Assembly (NCBI GenBank): GCA_026414565.1
Contig: JAOAIT010000027.1
Span: 96,506 to 160,505 of the forward strand
Length of the DNA: 64,000 nucleotides
Direction of reading: 5' to 3'
Source of the DNA: Verrucomicrobiia bacterium
GTDB taxonomy: Bacteria; Verrucomicrobiota; Verrucomicrobiia; Limisphaerales; Fontisphaeraceae
Part shown: one piece after another, positions 37,578 through 46,902 of the stretch
Numbering within the stretch: the stretch's first letter is position 1
Layout of the letters: each line of letters opens with the position of its first letter
The notes under the pieces: model-generated
What the model was told of the DNA's origin: nothing
Database searches by the model: none
Seen by the model: the letters and a program-made list of their open reading frames with translations, nothing else
Program-made: the position numbers and the translations under genes

Positions 37578-38084
37578 TTATTGAATGCGGCGGGCGAGGA
37601 GGAATTGTTCCAGACTGGTGCGCAGGATGAGCGGAGTGCGGCTGGTGAGGGAGGCCTGGCTGCTAGCCAGGCGGAGGGCGCCGGCGCGGAGATGACGAAA
37701 GACCAGGTTGCGATCACAGTTGAGCAGGGCCTGCACCTCGCTGCCGCGCAGCCAAGGGCGGTGGTGCCCCACAATGCGCTCGAAGACCTGCGCCGGCGTG
37801 TAAGTGGGGGGCAGGAGGAGATCCTGCGCCGGCCGGCTCAGATTGCGGCGCGCCCATTCGAGCGATTCAAACCAGATGCGGATTTCTCGGCGGCGGCGGC
37901 AGGGGCCGGCGGCGATGTCCCAGGCCCATTCGAGGCGGCCGTCTTCAATCATGCGCAGGATGTCGTCGGGATGCCGCCGCAGCCAGGCGGTGGCCCCGCT
38001 GATGGTCCACAGGGGGCGCACCGCCAGGGCCGCGGCCGGCGCGGGCGCGGGCGCGGGGCGGACGGGGAGGGAGCCGGGGTGCAT
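37578..38084 (-). CDS. Excisionase-like DNA-binding protein with two winged-HTH-type segments
   Basis: 168 residues from the ATG at 38084, after an Ala/Pro-rich start. Two stretches look like excisionase/HTH_17 folds: ISGATAWLRRHPDDILRMIEDGRLEW (about 28-53) and LRGSEVQALLNCDRNLVFRHLRAGALRL (about 110-137), the latter followed by ILRTSLEQFLLARR. It begins four bases after the Gam-like gene and is read in the same direction, so the two form an operon. It may be a regulator or a recombination accessory protein. The fold call is by pattern only. Confidence 0.6.
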   Translation of the reverse strand: MHPGSLPVRPAPAPAPAAALAVRPLWTISGATAWLRRHPDDILRMIEDGRLEWAWDIAAGPCRRRREIRIWFESLEWARRNLSRPAQDLLLPPTYTPAQVFERIVGHHRPWLRGSEVQALLNCDRNLVFRHLRAGALRLASSQASLTSRTPLILRTSLEQFLLARRIQ

Positions 38085-38088
38085 GGCC

Positions 38089-38658
38089 TCAGGCGGCGGT
38101 GGATTCCCGGGCCGGCACGCCGGTGGCTTCGAGGCGCGGCTCGACAAAGAACAGCTCCTCCTGCGTCACCCACAGGCCCACCGTGGCCAGGGCCGCGTCG
38201 CCCAGGGCCACGCGATCGGCCAGCAGGCGGATTTTGTTGGGCTCCTCGCGGACGCGCAGATAGGCCTGCCAGGCGGGGGCGGCCTTGAGGGCGGCGGTGA
38301 CGCGCTCCCACGTCCAGCCGGCGCACGGCTTGAGGGCCGGCGGGGAGGCGCGCCAGCCCAGCAGCGCCACGGGCAGCTCGAGGGTGCGGCGGCCGGCGAA
38401 GGCGTCGGGATGCGCCTCGGCCCAGGCGCGGACAGCGGCGGTTTGGGCGGTGAGCTGCGCCCGAAGGTTTGCAAGGGCCGGTTCAAGCTGCTCGCGAGCC
38501 AGGCGCAGGCGGGCGTCCAGCTCGGCGGCGAGCCGCACCTCCTCGAGCTTGAGGGCGGCGATTTCCGCCACCAGGGCCTCGAGGGCGCGGCGGGAGCGGG
38601 GGACGGGGACGGCGGGGGTTTTGTTTTTGGAGGATTTTGGGCTTGTCATGGTTTTCAT
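38089..38658 (-). CDS. Mu Gam-like DNA-binding protein
   Basis: 189 residues. Residues 25-75 are a charged helix or coiled coil. The second half matches the phage Mu Gam family pattern: RRTLELPVALLGWRASPPALK (about 90-110), WERVTAALK, AYLRVREEPNKIRLLADR (about 132-149) and a closing VGLWVTQEELFFVEPR. Gam is a Ku-like protein that binds DNA ends and blocks host nucleases; bacterial chromosomal copies occur in prophages and remnants. No Mu transposase, portal or tail gene is in the window. It is expressed from a strong-looking promoter and lies divergent to an XRE regulator. No Shine-Dalgarno is seen ahead of its ATG. Confidence 0.75.
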   Translation of the reverse strand: MKTMTSPKSSKNKTPAVPVPRSRRALEALVAEIAALKLEEVRLAAELDARLRLAREQLEPALANLRAQLTAQTAAVRAWAEAHPDAFAGRRTLELPVALLGWRASPPALKPCAGWTWERVTAALKAAPAWQAYLRVREEPNKIRLLADRVALGDAALATVGLWVTQEELFFVEPRLEATGVPARESTAA

Positions 38659-38675
38659 AATTAACTAATTTACAG
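38659..38675. promoter_or_regulatory. Operator-like 17-bp direct repeat, copy 1
   Basis: AATTAACTAATTTACAG, directly next to the Gam-like start codon. It matches copy 2 (38716-38732) at 15 of 17 positions in the same orientation, 57 bases apart. It covers the expected transcription start of the Gam promoter, so a bound regulator would block it. Confidence 0.65.
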
Positions 38676-38679
38676 GGAA

Positions 38680-38708
38680 GATATATAAGTTATTTAATAC
38701 CCCGTCAA
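38680..38708 (-). promoter_or_regulatory. Sigma-70-type promoter of the Gam operon
   Basis: On the minus strand TTGACG (38708-38703) and TATATC (38685-38680) are separated by exactly 17 bases. That is among the best promoter matches in the window. Transcription would start near 38673, leaving only about 15 bases before the ATG at 38658. It sits between the two operator-like repeats. Confidence 0.72.
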
Positions 38709-38715
38709 GGGGAAA

Positions 38716-38732
38716 AATTAAATTATTTACAG
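38716..38732. promoter_or_regulatory. Operator-like 17-bp direct repeat, copy 2
   Basis: AATTAAATTATTTACAG, ending one base before the XRE gene's ATG and eight bases upstream of the Gam promoter's -35. In this position a bound regulator could repress its own gene and influence the Gam promoter. Confidence 0.65.
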
Positions 38733-38733
38733 C

Positions 38734-39084
38734 ATGAGTCCGGCAGCCCATGAATTTGTGGAGTGGATGCGCCGGCTGGGCTGGAGCCAGTCGGAGACGG
38801 CCCGGCAGTTGTTGGTGACGCCCAGTCACATCAATCAGATTGTGCGCGGCAAGGCCGAGCCGAGCGCGGCGATGCTGCAGTTGCTGCGGCTGACGGCGGC
38901 GCGGCAGGGGGTGGAGGGGTCGGTGGAGGCCGTGGCGGCCGCGCCGCCGGAGGACGAGCTGGAGCGGTTCTGGCGCGAGCTGCGGCGGCAGCGGCTGGAC
39001 GGGATGCCGCCGGCGGAGCAGCGGGCGTTTGTGAAGGCGTGGGCGGTGGTGCTGGGTCTGGCCTGGCCGCCGGGCCGGAAGTGA
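38734..39084 (+). CDS. XRE-family helix-turn-helix regulator
   Basis: 116 residues. An HTH lies at about 14-55: LGWSQSETARQLLVTPSHINQIVRGKAEPSAAMLQLLRL, the phage-repressor-like (XRE/Cro) pattern. The C-terminal 45 residues (DELERFWRELRRQRLDGMPPAEQRAFVKAWAVV) are helical and of unknown role. It diverges from the Gam operon across a 75-base AT-rich region and is the obvious candidate to bind the 17-bp repeats there. No ribosome binding site is visible because an operator-like repeat abuts the start. Confidence 0.82.
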   Translation: MSPAAHEFVEWMRRLGWSQSETARQLLVTPSHINQIVRGKAEPSAAMLQLLRLTAARQGVEGSVEAVAAAPPEDELERFWRELRRQRLDGMPPAEQRAFVKAWAVVLGLAWPPGRK

Positions 39085-39170
39085 GGGGGGCGGGGGCGGG
39101 AGGATGCTTCTGGCCCGCCCAAAACGGCATTGCCGGAGGGGGGAAAAACGGCTAGGATGCCGGTCGCTTT

Positions 39171-40163
39171 ATGAAGCACCAGCTCGATTTCGAGAAGCCC
39201 ATCGCGGAGTTGCAGCGCAAACTGGATGAACTCAAGCAGCATCCGGAGGCTCACTCTTTCAAGGAGGAGATTGAGCGGATGGAGAAGAAGCTGGAGGAGA
39301 GCCGCCGGCAGGTGTTCAGCTCGCTGACGCCGTGGCAGCGGGTGCAACTGGCGCGGCATCCCAAGCGTCCCTACACGCTGGACTACATTCAACTGGCCTT
39401 TACGGACTTCAGCGAGCTGCACGGGGATCGCCTGTATGCGGAGGATCGGGCGGTGGTGGGCGGTTTTGCGCGGATTCAGGGGCACCGGGTCATGGTCATC
39501 GGCACCCAGAAGGGGCGGGACACCAAGGAAAACATCCGGCGCAACTTTGGCTGCGCGCACCCGGAGGGCTACCGGAAGGCGCTGCGGTTGATGCGGCTGG
39601 CGCACAAGTTTGGGCTGCCGATCATCACGTTGATTGACACGGCGGGCGCCTATCCCGGCATTGGGGCGGAGGAGCGGCACATTGCGGAGGCGATTGCGGT
39701 GAATTTGCGGGAGATGATGCTGTTGGAAGTGCCGATCATTGCGGCGGTGATTGGGGAGGGGGGCTCGGGCGGGGCGCTGGGGATTGGCGTGGCGGATCGG
39801 GTGTTGATTTTGGAAAACGCCTATTACTCGGTGATCAGCCCGGAGGGGTGCGCGGCCATCTTGTGGAAGGATCGCTCGGCGGCGGCCAAGGCGGCGGAGG
39901 CGCTCAAAATCACCGCCAAGGATCTTTACGAGCTGAAGCTGGTGGATGAAATTGTGCCCGAGCCGCTGGGCGGGGCGCACAATGACTGGCCGGCCACGGC
40001 CGGCGCGTTGAAGGAGCGGCTGGTGGCCAATCTGGAGGAGCTGTTAAAACTGCCCACCAGCGAGCTGTTGAAAAAACGCTACGAGAAATTCCGGGCGTTT
40101 GGGCATTTTATGGAAAAGCCCGCCCTGCCGGCCACAGCCGAGGCGCCCCCCACCCCCGCTTGA
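39171..40163 (+). CDS. accA: Acetyl-CoA carboxylase carboxyltransferase subunit alpha
   Basis: 330 residues. It begins [21 protein letters not shown] and carries [57 protein letters not shown] and [17 protein letters not shown], the AccA carboxyltransferase core and oxyanion-forming loops. It pairs with AccD to make malonyl-CoA. accD is not adjacent. Confidence 0.96.
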   Translation: MKHQLDFEKPIAELQRKLDELKQHPEAHSFKEEIERMEKKLEESRRQVFSSLTPWQRVQLARHPKRPYTLDYIQLAFTDFSELHGDRLYAEDRAVVGGFARIQGHRVMVIGTQKGRDTKENIRRNFGCAHPEGYRKALRLMRLAHKFGLPIITLIDTAGAYPGIGAEERHIAEAIAVNLREMMLLEVPIIAAVIGEGGSGGALGIGVADRVLILENAYYSVISPEGCAAILWKDRSAAAKAAEALKITAKDLYELKLVDEIVPEPLGGAHNDWPATAGALKERLVANLEELLKLPTSELLKKRYEKFRAFGHFMEKPALPATAEAPPTPA

Positions 40164-40190
40164 GCGGGGCGGCCAGGCTGGAGCAAGGAA

Positions 40191-41108
40191 TTAGCGCGGG
40201 AAGGGCGGCAGCGGCGGCAGGCCCGGGGGGCCGTATTGGGGCTGGCCGCCGGGGACGGGCGGCATTTCTTCCTCGTGACCGGGGGTCAAAATGGTGGGAG
40301 GCAGGGGCGGCAGCTCCACTTTGCCGGTATCCTTGATGGTGCGGAGGAGTTCCATGTGAATGATGGACTCCTCATAGCTGACCGGCTGCTCGGGCGGCCA
40401 GTTGGGCTGGGTGGGGCCGGAGGTGGGAGGGCCGTCAAAACGGAAGGTGTGGGAGCCGGCCAGTCCGCCATAGGGCGAGCCGCCTGCGCCGCCGAAGAGG
40501 GGGGCGGGGGCGCTGGCCGCGCTTTTGCTGGCGCCTTCAGAGGCCTGCCGCAAATAAGCGGCCAGATTGTTCCGGTCCACGGCGGGCACTGCCGGGGCGC
40601 CGGCGGAGGCCACGCCGGCGAAGAGCTGGGAGGCCGAGGGCCGCGGGGTTTGCTCCACCGGCCCGCCGATTTGGAAGTCCGCCTTGCCGCTGCCGGCCAG
40701 GGGTTTGACGCCGTCCTTCTCGATGTCCAGCTCGGTATCCGTGTTGTTGAGGGCGATGCGGATTTTGCCATTTTCCGCGTCAATGCTTTTGACGGTTACC
40801 GGACCCTCGGACTCGTTTTCGCCCAGGACGATGGACACCGGGTTTTTGCCCAGTTCGCTGACGAGCAGAATGGCGGTTTTGCGCACTTTGAAGTCGAGCA
40901 AACCGGTGATTTGGACTTTGATTGCAGGGGGCGGCGGCTCCGGCTTGGGGGGCGGCGGGGGTGGGGGCGGGGGCCGCAGACCGAAGGCGTTGCGATCGGG
41001 AATGCCGGCGAAACGGTCCATGACCGGATCGTTGGCGGCCGGGAGGGTCAGGCCGCCGGCCAACAGCAGGGCGGCGGCCATCCAGATCGTTGTTCGCCGG
41101 GCACTCAC
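40191..41108 (-). CDS. Exported GspC/PilP-like protein with poly-Pro linker
   Basis: 305 residues. A signal or anchor segment (TIWMAAALLLAGGLTLPA) is followed by FAGIPDRNAFGLR, a nine-Pro run, then a beta-rich domain (about 65-135, VQITGLLDFKVRKTAILLVSELGKNPVSIVLGENE). That is the layout of the homology region of GspC and of PilP, which link inner- and outer-membrane parts of type II secretion or pilus systems. The rest (from about 135) is low complexity, rich in Gly, Pro and Ser. No gsp or pil partner is adjacent. The family call is tentative. Confidence 0.55.
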   Translation of the reverse strand: MSARRTTIWMAAALLLAGGLTLPAANDPVMDRFAGIPDRNAFGLRPPPPPPPPPKPEPPPPAIKVQITGLLDFKVRKTAILLVSELGKNPVSIVLGENESEGPVTVKSIDAENGKIRIALNNTDTELDIEKDGVKPLAGSGKADFQIGGPVEQTPRPSASQLFAGVASAGAPAVPAVDRNNLAAYLRQASEGASKSAASAPAPLFGGAGGSPYGGLAGSHTFRFDGPPTSGPTQPNWPPEQPVSYEESIIHMELLRTIKDTGKVELPPLPPTILTPGHEEEMPPVPGGQPQYGPPGLPPLPPFPR

Positions 41109-41259
41109 GGTTGATACATCAGTCCCGCCTTAATATACACCAGCGGGGGGAAAAAGTTGTGGCCCAGGCCGGGGGGCGGCGGGCGGGGTGGGAGGGGGGG
41201 CGGCCGGCATAATTTCCCGATTGTCACCCCCGGCGGGTTTCCGCATTATTTGCAGCCTT

Positions 41260-44214
41260 ATGGCGAGTGTTCGTCCGCAATATCCGTTTGATTTAATTGA
41301 GCCGAAATGGCAGCGGCGGTGGCTGGAGGAGGAGACCTTCCGGGCCTGGAATCCTGGGGAGGCTGTGCCGCCGACGCACCCCTTTGCGCAGCGGCATGCG
41401 GCCACCCTGGCGGCCGGGCAACTGCCGCCGAAGTTTTACATTTTGGACATGTTTCCCTATCCCTCCGGGGCGGGGCTGCATGTGGGGCATCCGGAGGGCT
41501 ACACGGCCACGGACATCCTGGCGCGGTACAAGCGGGCGCGGGGGTTTCATGTGCTGCATCCGATGGGGTGGGACGCCTTTGGGCTGCCGGCGGAGCAATA
41601 CGCGATCAAGACCGGGCAGCATCCACGGGTGACGACGGAGCAGAACATAGCGAATTTCAAGCGGCAGATTCAGGCGCTGGGGTTCAGTTATGACTGGAGC
41701 CGGGAGGTGGACACGACGGATCCGGGCTATGTGAAGTGGACGCAGTGGATTTTTTTGCAGCTTTACCATGCCTGGTTCAACCCGGAGACGCAGCGGGCCG
41801 AGCCGATCAGCACGCTGACCTATCCGCCGGAGCTGCGGACGGAGGAGGAGCGGCGGGCGTATCGGGACTCCAAGCGGCTGGCGTACGTGAGCGAAGCGCC
41901 GGTGAACTGGTGTCCGGAACTGGGGACGGTGCTGGCCAATGAAGAGGTGATCAACGGGCGCAGCGAGGTGGGGGGCTTTCCAGTGATCCGGAAACCGATG
42001 CGCCAGTGGATGTTGCGCATCACCGCCTATGCGGAGCGGCTGCTGCGCGATCTGGACACCATTGACTGGAGCGATTCGCTCAAGGAAATGCAGCGCAACT
42101 GGATCGGGCGCAGCGAAGGGGCGGAGGTGGATTTTGCGCTGGCGGATCCGCCGCCGGAGCTGCCGGCGGAGCAGCGGAAACTGCGGGTGTTCACCACCCG
42201 GCCGGACACGTTGTTTGGGGCCACGTACATGGTGCTGGCGCCGGAGCATCCGCTGGTGGACGTGCTCACCACGCCCGCGCAGCGGGCGGCGGTGGAGGCG
42301 TACCAGGCCTACGCGGCCACCCGGAGCGATCTGGAGCGCACCGAGCTGGCGAAGGAGAAGACGGGGGTGTTTATTGGGGCGTATGCGATCAATCCGGTGA
42401 ACGGGGAGAAAATCCCCATCTGGATTGCGGATTATGTGCTCATCAGTTACGGCACCGGCGCGATCATGGCGGTGCCGGCGCATGACACGCGGGATTTGGA
42501 GTTTGCCACCAAGTTCCATCTGCCCATTGTGCAGGTGGTGCAGCCGCCGGACCCGGCCACCGACTGGCGCGGGTTTGTGGACGACGGGATTTCGGTCAAC
42601 TCCACCGGGCCGGAGGTGTCCATCACAGGGCTGCCGACGCCGGAGGCCAAGCAGAAGATCATCGCGTGGCTGGAGAGCAAGGGACTGGGGAAGAAGGTGG
42701 TGAATTACAAACTGCGCGACTGGTTGTTCAGCCGGCAGCGTTATTGGGGCGAGCCGTTTCCGATTGTCTGGCGCCAGGGGCATCACGAGGCGCTGCCGGA
42801 AAGCGCGCTGCCGGTGCTGCCCCCGCCGCTGGAAGACTTCAAGCCCACCAAGGACGGCCAGCCGCCGCTGGCGCGGGCCACGGAATGGGTGAATCTGCCG
42901 GATGGCGCGGTGCGCGAAACCAACACCATGCCGCAATGGGCGGGAAGCTGCTGGTATTACCTGCGCTACCTGGATGCGCGGAATGACCGCGAATTTTGCT
43001 CCCGCACCGCCGAGCGTTACTGGATGGGCACCGCCAGCCCGGCGGGCCAGCGGGCCACGCCGGGGGTGGATTTGTATGTGGGGGGCACGGAGCACGCAGT
43101 GTTGCACCTGCTGTATGCGCGGTTCTGGCACAAGGTGTTGTATGATCTGGGCCATGTGTCCACGCCGGAGCCGTTCTTCAAACTGGTCAACCAGGGGCTG
43201 ATCCTGGGGGAGATGGAGTACACCGTCTTTCGCGACGCCGCCGGGCAGTTGGTGAGCGCGGCCGACTTGCGCGACATCAGCGAAGAGGCAACCGCCACCG
43301 GCCCGCGCATGGTGGGGTATCTTAAGAGCACCGGGGAGAAGGTGACGGGCGAAAAGGTGGACGAGGAGGCGGTGGAAAAACAGGGGGCCGCCTTTGTGCT
43401 CAAGGAGCAGCCGCACATCCAGGTGGACGCCCGCAGCTTCAAGATGTCCAAATCGCGCGGCAACGTGGTGAATCCCGATCACATCCTGGCGCAATACGGG
43501 GCGGACGCCTTCCGGCTGTATGAGATGTTCATGGGGCCGCTGGAGATGAGCAAGCCGTGGAGCACGCGCGGGGTGGAGGGGGTGTACCGTTTCCTGGGCC
43601 GGGTGTGGCGGTTGTTTGTGGACGAGGAGAGCAAGGTGGCCCTGGACCAGGCGCGCACCACCACCGCCCGGCCGGGGCCGGAATTGCTGGAGCTGGTGAA
43701 GTTGCAGGCGAGCATCCAGGATGTGCCGCCCACGCCGGCCCAGCGCAAGAGCCTGCATGCCTGCATCAAGAAGGTCACCGAAGATCTCGAAGGCCTGCGG
43801 TTCAACACGGCGATCTCCGCCATGATGGTGCTGGTGAACGAGGCCTTGGAATGGCCGGTGCGCCCGGGGGCCGTGCTGCGGGATTTTCTGGTGCTGCTGC
43901 AGCCGTTTGCGCCGCATCTGGCCGAGGAGCTGTGGGCGCGGCTGCATCAACACCTGGGCTGGACGGCGCCGGCGCTGGCTTACACGCCCTGGCCGGAGTT
44001 TGATCCGGCCCTGCTCCAGGAGGACACCCTCGAGGTGCCGGTGCAGGTCAACGGCCGGTTGCGCGGCCGGGTGGTGGTGTCCGCCCAGGCCAGCCAGGAG
44101 GAGGTGGAAAAGGCCGCCCGCGCGTGTGAAAGTGTGCAGCCGTTTCTGGCGGGCAAGACCGTGCGCAAGGTCATCTACGTCCCGCGCAAGATGGTCAACC
44201 TGGTGGTGGGTTGA
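41260..44214 (+). CDS. leuS: Leucyl-tRNA synthetase
   Basis: 984 residues from the ATG at 41260; a longer frame from 41188 begins in the divergent intergenic region. Class I landmarks: HIGH-type [16 protein letters not shown] near residue 65, [14 protein letters not shown], the CP1 editing domain with its [19 protein letters not shown] and the conserved [15 protein letters not shown], and KMSKS ([14 protein letters not shown]). It charges tRNA-Leu and edits mischarged products. About 100 residues longer than E. coli LeuS (860), mostly from inserts in the C-terminal half of the catalytic core. Confidence 0.97.
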   Translation: MASVRPQYPFDLIEPKWQRRWLEEETFRAWNPGEAVPPTHPFAQRHAATLAAGQLPPKFYILDMFPYPSGAGLHVGHPEGYTATDILARYKRARGFHVLHPMGWDAFGLPAEQYAIKTGQHPRVTTEQNIANFKRQIQALGFSYDWSREVDTTDPGYVKWTQWIFLQLYHAWFNPETQRAEPISTLTYPPELRTEEERRAYRDSKRLAYVSEAPVNWCPELGTVLANEEVINGRSEVGGFPVIRKPMRQWMLRITAYAERLLRDLDTIDWSDSLKEMQRNWIGRSEGAEVDFALADPPPELPAEQRKLRVFTTRPDTLFGATYMVLAPEHPLVDVLTTPAQRAAVEAYQAYAATRSDLERTELAKEKTGVFIGAYAINPVNGEKIPIWIADYVLISYGTGAIMAVPAHDTRDLEFATKFHLPIVQVVQPPDPATDWRGFVDDGISVNSTGPEVSITGLPTPEAKQKIIAWLESKGLGKKVVNYKLRDWLFSRQRYWGEPFPIVWRQGHHEALPESALPVLPPPLEDFKPTKDGQPPLARATEWVNLPDGAVRETNTMPQWAGSCWYYLRYLDARNDREFCSRTAERYWMGTASPAGQRATPGVDLYVGGTEHAVLHLLYARFWHKVLYDLGHVSTPEPFFKLVNQGLILGEMEYTVFRDAAGQLVSAADLRDISEEATATGPRMVGYLKSTGEKVTGEKVDEEAVEKQGAAFVLKEQPHIQVDARSFKMSKSRGNVVNPDHILAQYGADAFRLYEMFMGPLEMSKPWSTRGVEGVYRFLGRVWRLFVDEESKVALDQARTTTARPGPELLELVKLQASIQDVPPTPAQRKSLHACIKKVTEDLEGLRFNTAISAMMVLVNEALEWPVRPGAVLRDFLVLLQPFAPHLAEELWARLHQHLGWTAPALAYTPWPEFDPALLQEDTLEVPVQVNGRLRGRVVVSAQASQEEVEKAARACESVQPFLAGKTVRKVIYVPRKMVNLVVG

Positions 44215-44282
44215 ACCGGAGCCGTCCGGGGTTGGGGTCATTTCCATTCGACACCGGGGCCGTTTTGCGCCCATGATGCGCC

Positions 44283-45416
44283 ATGCCCCTGCGCGTATTA
44301 ATGGCCCCGGACAAGTTCAAAGGCACGCTGACCGCCGCCGCCGCCGCCGCTGCGCTGGCGGAGGGCTGGCGGCGGGTGCGGCCCGATGACGAGGTGCGCT
44401 GCCGGCCCATCAGCGATGGCGGAGACGGTTTTGGCGAGGTGTTGAGCGCCGCGCTGGGGGCGGCGGCGCGGGAGGTGGAGACGGTGGATGCGGCGCATCG
44501 TCCGTTGCGCGCCGCGTGGTGGTGGGAGCCGCGGCAAAGGCTGGCGATCATTGAATCGGCGCGGATCATTGGGCTGGCGCTGCTGCCGCGCGGCCGGTTT
44601 CATCCGCGGGAGCTGGACACCTGGGGGCTGGGGGCGGCCCTGGAGGCGGCGGCGGCCCAGGGGGCGCGCCGGTGCGTGCTGGGCATTGGCGGGAGCGCCA
44701 CCAATGATGGCGGATTTGGTCTGGCGCGCGCGCTGGGATGGACGTTTTGGGACGCGCAGGAGCGGCCCATTCCATCGTGGACCGGGCTGGCGCGGCTCCG
44801 GCGCGTTGAGCCGCCCGCCCGGCGTCTTCCCTTGCGCGTCACGGTGGCGGTGGATGTGCAGAACCGGCTGCTGGGGGCGCGGGGTTGCACGCGGATTTAC
44901 GGCCCGCAAAAAGGGCTGACGGCGGCCGATTTTGCGCCGGCGGAGGCGGCGTTGCGGCGGCTGGCGCAGGTGATGCAGCGGGAGCGCGGGCGGGCATTGC
45001 ATCTACTGCCCGGCAGTGGCGCGGCGGGGGGGCTGGGGTTTGGTTTGATGGCCTTTCTGGGGGCGCGGCTGGCGCCGGGGTTTGAGTTGCTGGCCCGCCA
45101 CACCCGCCTGGCCGGGGCCGTGCGGTGGGCGGAGGTGGTGGTGACGGGGGAGGGGGCGCTCGATGCTTCTTCGCTCATGGGCAAAGGGGTGGGGGAGCTG
45201 GCGCGGTTGTGTGCGCGGCACCGGCGGCCGTGTTTGGGGGTGGCCGGCGTGGTGGCGCTGCCGGAGCGGCACTGGCGGCGCTGGCTGGAGGCGGCCGTGG
45301 CCCTGAGCAGTCTGACCCCGCCGGAAGAGGCGCAGGCGCGGGCGGCGTTCTGGGTGGCCGAAGCGGCTGCCGCGCTGGCGGCTCAGTTCTCTGCGGGCCG
45401 TGCGAGGAAGGTTTGA
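44283..45416 (+). CDS. Glycerate kinase (GlxK/GarK type)
   Basis: 377 residues. MAPDKFKGTLTAAAAA and PISDGGDGFGEVL are the N-terminal signatures of the type 2 glycerate kinase family; GIGGSATNDGGFGLARALGW and TGEGALDASSLMGKGVGEL follow. It phosphorylates glycerate for entry to glycolysis. Its last 34 bases overlap the convergent anti-sigma-like gene. Confidence 0.92.
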   Translation: MPLRVLMAPDKFKGTLTAAAAAAALAEGWRRVRPDDEVRCRPISDGGDGFGEVLSAALGAAAREVETVDAAHRPLRAAWWWEPRQRLAIIESARIIGLALLPRGRFHPRELDTWGLGAALEAAAAQGARRCVLGIGGSATNDGGFGLARALGWTFWDAQERPIPSWTGLARLRRVEPPARRLPLRVTVAVDVQNRLLGARGCTRIYGPQKGLTAADFAPAEAALRRLAQVMQRERGRALHLLPGSGAAGGLGFGLMAFLGARLAPGFELLARHTRLAGAVRWAEVVVTGEGALDASSLMGKGVGELARLCARHRRPCLGVAGVVALPERHWRRWLEAAVALSSLTPPEEAQARAAFWVAEAAAALAAQFSAGRARKV

Positions 45417-46894
45417 ACGGGGCCGTCGCCCACGCGGAGCTGCAGGCGCAAGACGCCTTCGGCGTCCGGCGGCCAGTCGCCTGAGAGGCGGATTTCCTGC
45501 TGGAGGTGCGGATGGCGGCCGGTGGCTTCAAAACGGCGTGGCGCCTGAGCCGCGCCGTCCTGGGCTGCCGGGGCGCCTCCGGTCTTGCGCGAAGGAGCGG
45601 TGAGCAGCTCGCGCGCGCCGGTTTTTTCGGAAGTTTGACGGCGGGCGGGGCTGGCGGCGGGGGGTGGGGCCGCATCGGTGGAAAGGAAGCGGCCTTCATA
45701 CACCGTGCCATCGGCATCCACCACGCGCACCAGTTGGTTGCTGGACCAGAAATAGAAGATGGCGGGCGGTTGTTCTTGGGGCGCGCCGCTGAGGAGGACA
45801 TAACGCCGGCCGGCCTCCGGGACGTTGCCGGCCGTGGGCAATGCGCTGGGGGCCAGAGGAGCAGCCTGCCGGGCCAGGGCCGGCTTCGGCGTGGTGGCTT
45901 GCGGCGTGGCGGGCGCGGCGGGCGGAACGGTGCTACGGCCGGCTTCAAAGGCACGGCGCGCGTCCGTGAGCGGCATGGCAACGCGGTCCTGGCTGGCGGC
46001 TTGTTGCGCCAGGTAAAACTCGGCCAGGCCTTGCGCGGGCTTGGCCTCGGGGGCTGGCGGGGCCGTTGCAACCTCCGGGGCGGGGGCGGCAACCGCCTGC
46101 GGGGCGGCGGAGCGGGCGGCGTAGGTCGCGCCGACGGCGCCGGGTGCCCCGCGCAGGGCTGCGGCGGGAGGGGGCGCGCCCAGCACTTCCTGCGGTGGTG
46201 GCGGCGGGGTGGAACGTTGGGCCGGGCCTGCTTCTCCCCGGGAGGGGGGCAGGGTTCTGACGGCGGCGATGTCCGTGGTGCCCCGGCGGGCAGGGGTGGC
46301 TGTTGCTTCGGCCTGGTGGGCATCCAGGGGGATTGCCGCCAAAATGGCGTTTTGGGCTTCACGCTGGGGGGCCAGCCTTTCCGTTTCGGCGGGTGGAGAG
46401 GTGGCGCGGCGTGTGGTCAATGGCGTGCCCTCGGGGGCTGCGGCGGTCGGGGCGTGGTCTGCCGCTTTGGCCGCGACGGTGGGGGCGGCCTGCATCTCGG
46501 CGGAGGGGGGTGAGGCGACATGGGCGGTGGCGACGTTCGGGGCCGGTTCGGTGCGGGCCACGGTGCCTTCCGGCGGTTTATGCAGGACGAGGGTTTTCTC
46601 GGGTGCGCCGGTGACGGGCCGGTCGGTGCGCCAGAGGGCAAACACGGCCAGGCCCAGGGTCACGAACAGGGCGGCGGCCATGGCCCAGCGCGGGCCGGAC
46701 CAGGCCGTCCACCAGGCCCAGAGCACGGGCCGCCGCGGGGCAGGTTGTGCCGCGTGCACCCGGCGGGCTTCCGCCAGCAGGGCCTCCCGGTCGGCGGGAG
46801 ACAGCTCGAAAGGCGCGCCCGCCTGCTGCCGGCGCGATTGCGCGTACCGGCGCAGCCAGCCTTCCATCGGGTGCGGTGTGTGTTCCGGCGTCAT
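45383..46894 (-). CDS. Single-pass membrane protein next to an ECF sigma factor (possible anti-sigma)
   Basis: 503 residues. A cytosolic stretch of about 70 residues (SPADREALLAEARRVHAAQ) is followed by one membrane segment (about 71-88, WAMAAALFVTLGLAVFALW). A very long Ala/Pro/Thr-rich external region then runs to about residue 360, ending in a small beta-rich domain (YVLLSGAPQEQPPAIFYFWSSNQLVRVVDADGTVYEGRF). It starts 8 bases after the sigma factor gene, so it is co-transcribed and probably binds the sigma factor. No HxxxCxxC zinc anti-sigma motif is seen, so the anti-sigma role is inferred from position and topology only. Confidence 0.6.
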   Translation of the reverse strand: MTPEHTPHPMEGWLRRYAQSRRQQAGAPFELSPADREALLAEARRVHAAQPAPRRPVLWAWWTAWSGPRWAMAAALFVTLGLAVFALWRTDRPVTGAPEKTLVLHKPPEGTVARTEPAPNVATAHVASPPSAEMQAAPTVAAKAADHAPTAAAPEGTPLTTRRATSPPAETERLAPQREAQNAILAAIPLDAHQAEATATPARRGTTDIAAVRTLPPSRGEAGPAQRSTPPPPPQEVLGAPPPAAALRGAPGAVGATYAARSAAPQAVAAPAPEVATAPPAPEAKPAQGLAEFYLAQQAASQDRVAMPLTDARRAFEAGRSTVPPAAPATPQATTPKPALARQAAPLAPSALPTAGNVPEAGRRYVLLSGAPQEQPPAIFYFWSSNQLVRVVDADGTVYEGRFLSTDAAPPPAASPARRQTSEKTGARELLTAPSRKTGGAPAAQDGAAQAPRRFEATGRHPHLQQEIRLSGDWPPDAEGVLRLQLRVGDGPVQTFLARPAEN

Positions 46895-46902
46895 ACAGAC
46901 AA

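Noticed and set aside
41293..44274. Minus-strand frame of 993 codons opposite leuS
   Set aside because: Shadow of leuS, rich in Arg, His and Pro, with no recognisable domain.
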